DNA of 6,355 bases from JAWLCQ01 sp041687095 (lineage in GTDB: Bacteria; Planctomycetota; Phycisphaerae; SM23-33), in NCBI GenBank assembly GCA_041687095.1, contig JAWLCQ010000238.1, forward strand, positions 1 through 6,355, given 5' to 3'. Under the pieces are notes generated by a model. That model saw only the letters and a list, made by a program, of their open reading frames with translations, was not told the origin of the DNA and ran no database searches. Both the position numbers and the translations under genes were made by a program. Shown piece by piece: positions 6,001 to 6,355 of the stretch (position 1 is its first letter; the number at the start of each line of letters is the position of its first letter).

Positions 6001-6355
6001 GGCGGTGTCCACGGAGCACCTGGACCGCCTCCGCCTGCTCCTGCCCGACCTGGAGCCCTACGACCTCCGCGGGGACGTGTTCCTGGACGTCGACTTCGCC
6101 GACGCCAACGGAACCCCCACGATCCGCCGCGCCGCCTGGGCCTCGGAGGAGCTGTCGGCCGTGCTGGGCGGCAAGCCCGTGTTCCTGTCGGGGCAGGCGA
6201 CGCTGCGGGACCTGCGACTGCCCGCTCCCCCAAGGCAGGCAGCGTTGCCCGCGAGCAGCGCCCCGTCCGCCGCCCCCGACGGGCCCGCCCTTGCCCCCGC
6301 CCTCGCCCACGTGCGGGTGGAGCGATGCGAGTTCCGCATCGGGGACAGCCACGGC
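3008..6355 (+). CDS. Large AsmA/TamB-like membrane-anchored protein, 3' end cut off
   Basis: Open without a stop for 1,116 codons to the window edge. The N-terminus has a short basic lead and one hydrophobic segment (about residues 20-38, with LLSLLLAAAYFALPWW). The rest would then lie in the periplasm. Residues about 50-138 match the AsmA N-terminal pattern: VTADSLSLSW, then LRGLAIAQPPGF, then SLLLRRRIAWMELHHPQI, then GPDGQLNLAAL. After that at least seven modules recur, each a short Leu/Pro helix-like stretch followed by an (L/V)xG turn and alternating hydrophobic strands. The turn glycines are residues 247, 370, 511, 631, 747, 897 and 1022. This is typical of repeating beta-groove proteins (AsmA, TamB, DUF748), which are implicated in moving lipids across the periplasm or in outer-membrane assembly. 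Residues about 1075-1105 are Ala/Pro-rich and may be a linker. The start is uncertain: ATG 2981 and GTG 2963 are in frame and none has a good ribosome binding site; 3008 has only a close GGAG. The exact family is unsure. Confidence 0.8.
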   Translation, partial: MEAETNNPRPPRAWWQRLVRWGALLSLLLAAAYFALPWWAPTNLLRDRLVADLQRQVHAPVTADSLSLSWANGIELRGLAIAQPPGFGEGDMVRIPRIHADFAPLSLLLRRRIAWMELHHPQIHARIGPDGQLNLAALQNLQSDVVTDRTLVRDGSVLLDLHGEARDLRLHVRDVQLHAGRDGAPETITMSADLEQRGGLAPVSLRLHRGTPRSAAAATARFTFGAIELDELPLLPFLQPAIRTLKGRCSGALVLNVDHRNRIDRFDLDLAIRRLDLQPHGHVVLPLVDQALLRLSANYDVATGQLTVPAAHVRLPGVDLQAAGELCLDASHGRIVHLSRLSLEGELQPHALSGLLRGAPELPGGVTVRGPVGVRAAIRQDGEAYDLALSADARDAVIALPTHVLKPAHRPLAAALAGRLDLRTWNLDLPDPARNVLVLGGNRAHGSGTVTGLLRVAQRWADPNAPVTLDRVLSELRNLRWRGECGVGDLDALRDLHPTLARCLRDVRLDGEVTALLVLAPDAPTPVRLVLAVPEGATLHVPGALAVSPTDRLRIDLSGTPLWGPATGLANGHVTLSAAGGQIDASSIRIVTAPPHEPPAVEISGEFDAIHLQSVLHCLPPLRPIGHAVRGHVDGQVHATVSAEAFDVDAWLDATDLDLRLSDRLHKPARRRLTASVQAYRRPHAAGGTLELETAFASLLAELSARGPLHAPDSLQATWDTTVRDANNLLSAVPMATTLLDGHEVSGPFRATGRLHLTPIAAEGEFTCIADDLAYASPDRARRKRSGDPLRVGGTFRVRNLPASGPPSLDANATVVYGGSRAVVELATPLAFRLSLLPDPTGSVGGEPHAPAPPARVLGGPPAGLRITGRLTAALDPPLRSLLPELDRLAAAHGLRGVLDASLTLSTDDDALRLRGQVDAGGLSAASEGVPGLGRVTKAPDLPAAVRFDATLHPAARTLQCTHLRGRVGDLHVTAAGTLDLPSALSPGAPAHLRELRAAVSTEHLDRLRLLLPDLEPYDLRGDVFLDVDFADANGTPTIRRAAWASEELSAVLGGKPVFLSGQATLRDLRLPAPPRQAALPASSAPSAAPDGPALAPALAHVRVERCEFRIGDSHG

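Noticed and set aside
2945..6352. Very long minus-strand open frame (about 1,135 codons)
   Set aside because: It mirrors the AsmA-like gene. Its product is a Gly/Glu/Val/Arg/Gln-rich low-complexity string without domains, as expected from the antisense of a gene with G or C in nearly every third position. The plus-strand reading has a membrane anchor and recurring modules.

Overview
The window is very G+C-rich DNA of bacterial type. It holds three genes, two blocks of non-coding repeats, and no RNA gene, CRISPR array or transposase that I can see. A planctomycete-like genome, possibly Phycisphaerae, is my best guess. This is an inference from three things: a divergent YchF/DUF933-type P-loop NTPase, an SsfX3-like SGNH hydrolase, and intergenic repeats built from ATCCGAAA-like words. 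No rRNA or other lineage marker is present to confirm it.

Layout, left to right. Positions 1-226 are a non-coding block of small hairpins. Part of it (about 1-178) is bounded by inverted copies of one 25-bp sequence. Positions 227-363 look empty. A complete SGNH/GDSL hydrolase gene lies on the minus strand (364-1356) with a good ribosome binding site. Positions 1357-1895 form a 539-bp divergent intergenic region. It contains a pair of inverted 43-bp arms (37 of 43 bases identical) around a spacer with a 12-bp tandem duplication. On the plus strand follow a YchF/OLA1-like ATPase/GTPase with a TGS domain (1896-2966) and, 41 nt later, the start of a large membrane-anchored AsmA/TamB-like protein (3008 to beyond the right edge, 1,116 codons seen).

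The two plus-strand genes are close enough to share a transcript: a translation-associated NTPase paired with a putative envelope lipid-transfer or assembly protein. The SGNH hydrolase is transcribed away from them and is probably regulated separately. Nothing here forms a recognisable defence, secretion or biosynthetic system. The points most worth a second look are the seven-fold internal repeat in the AsmA-like protein, the atypical motifs of the YchF-like protein, and the two non-coding repeat blocks.
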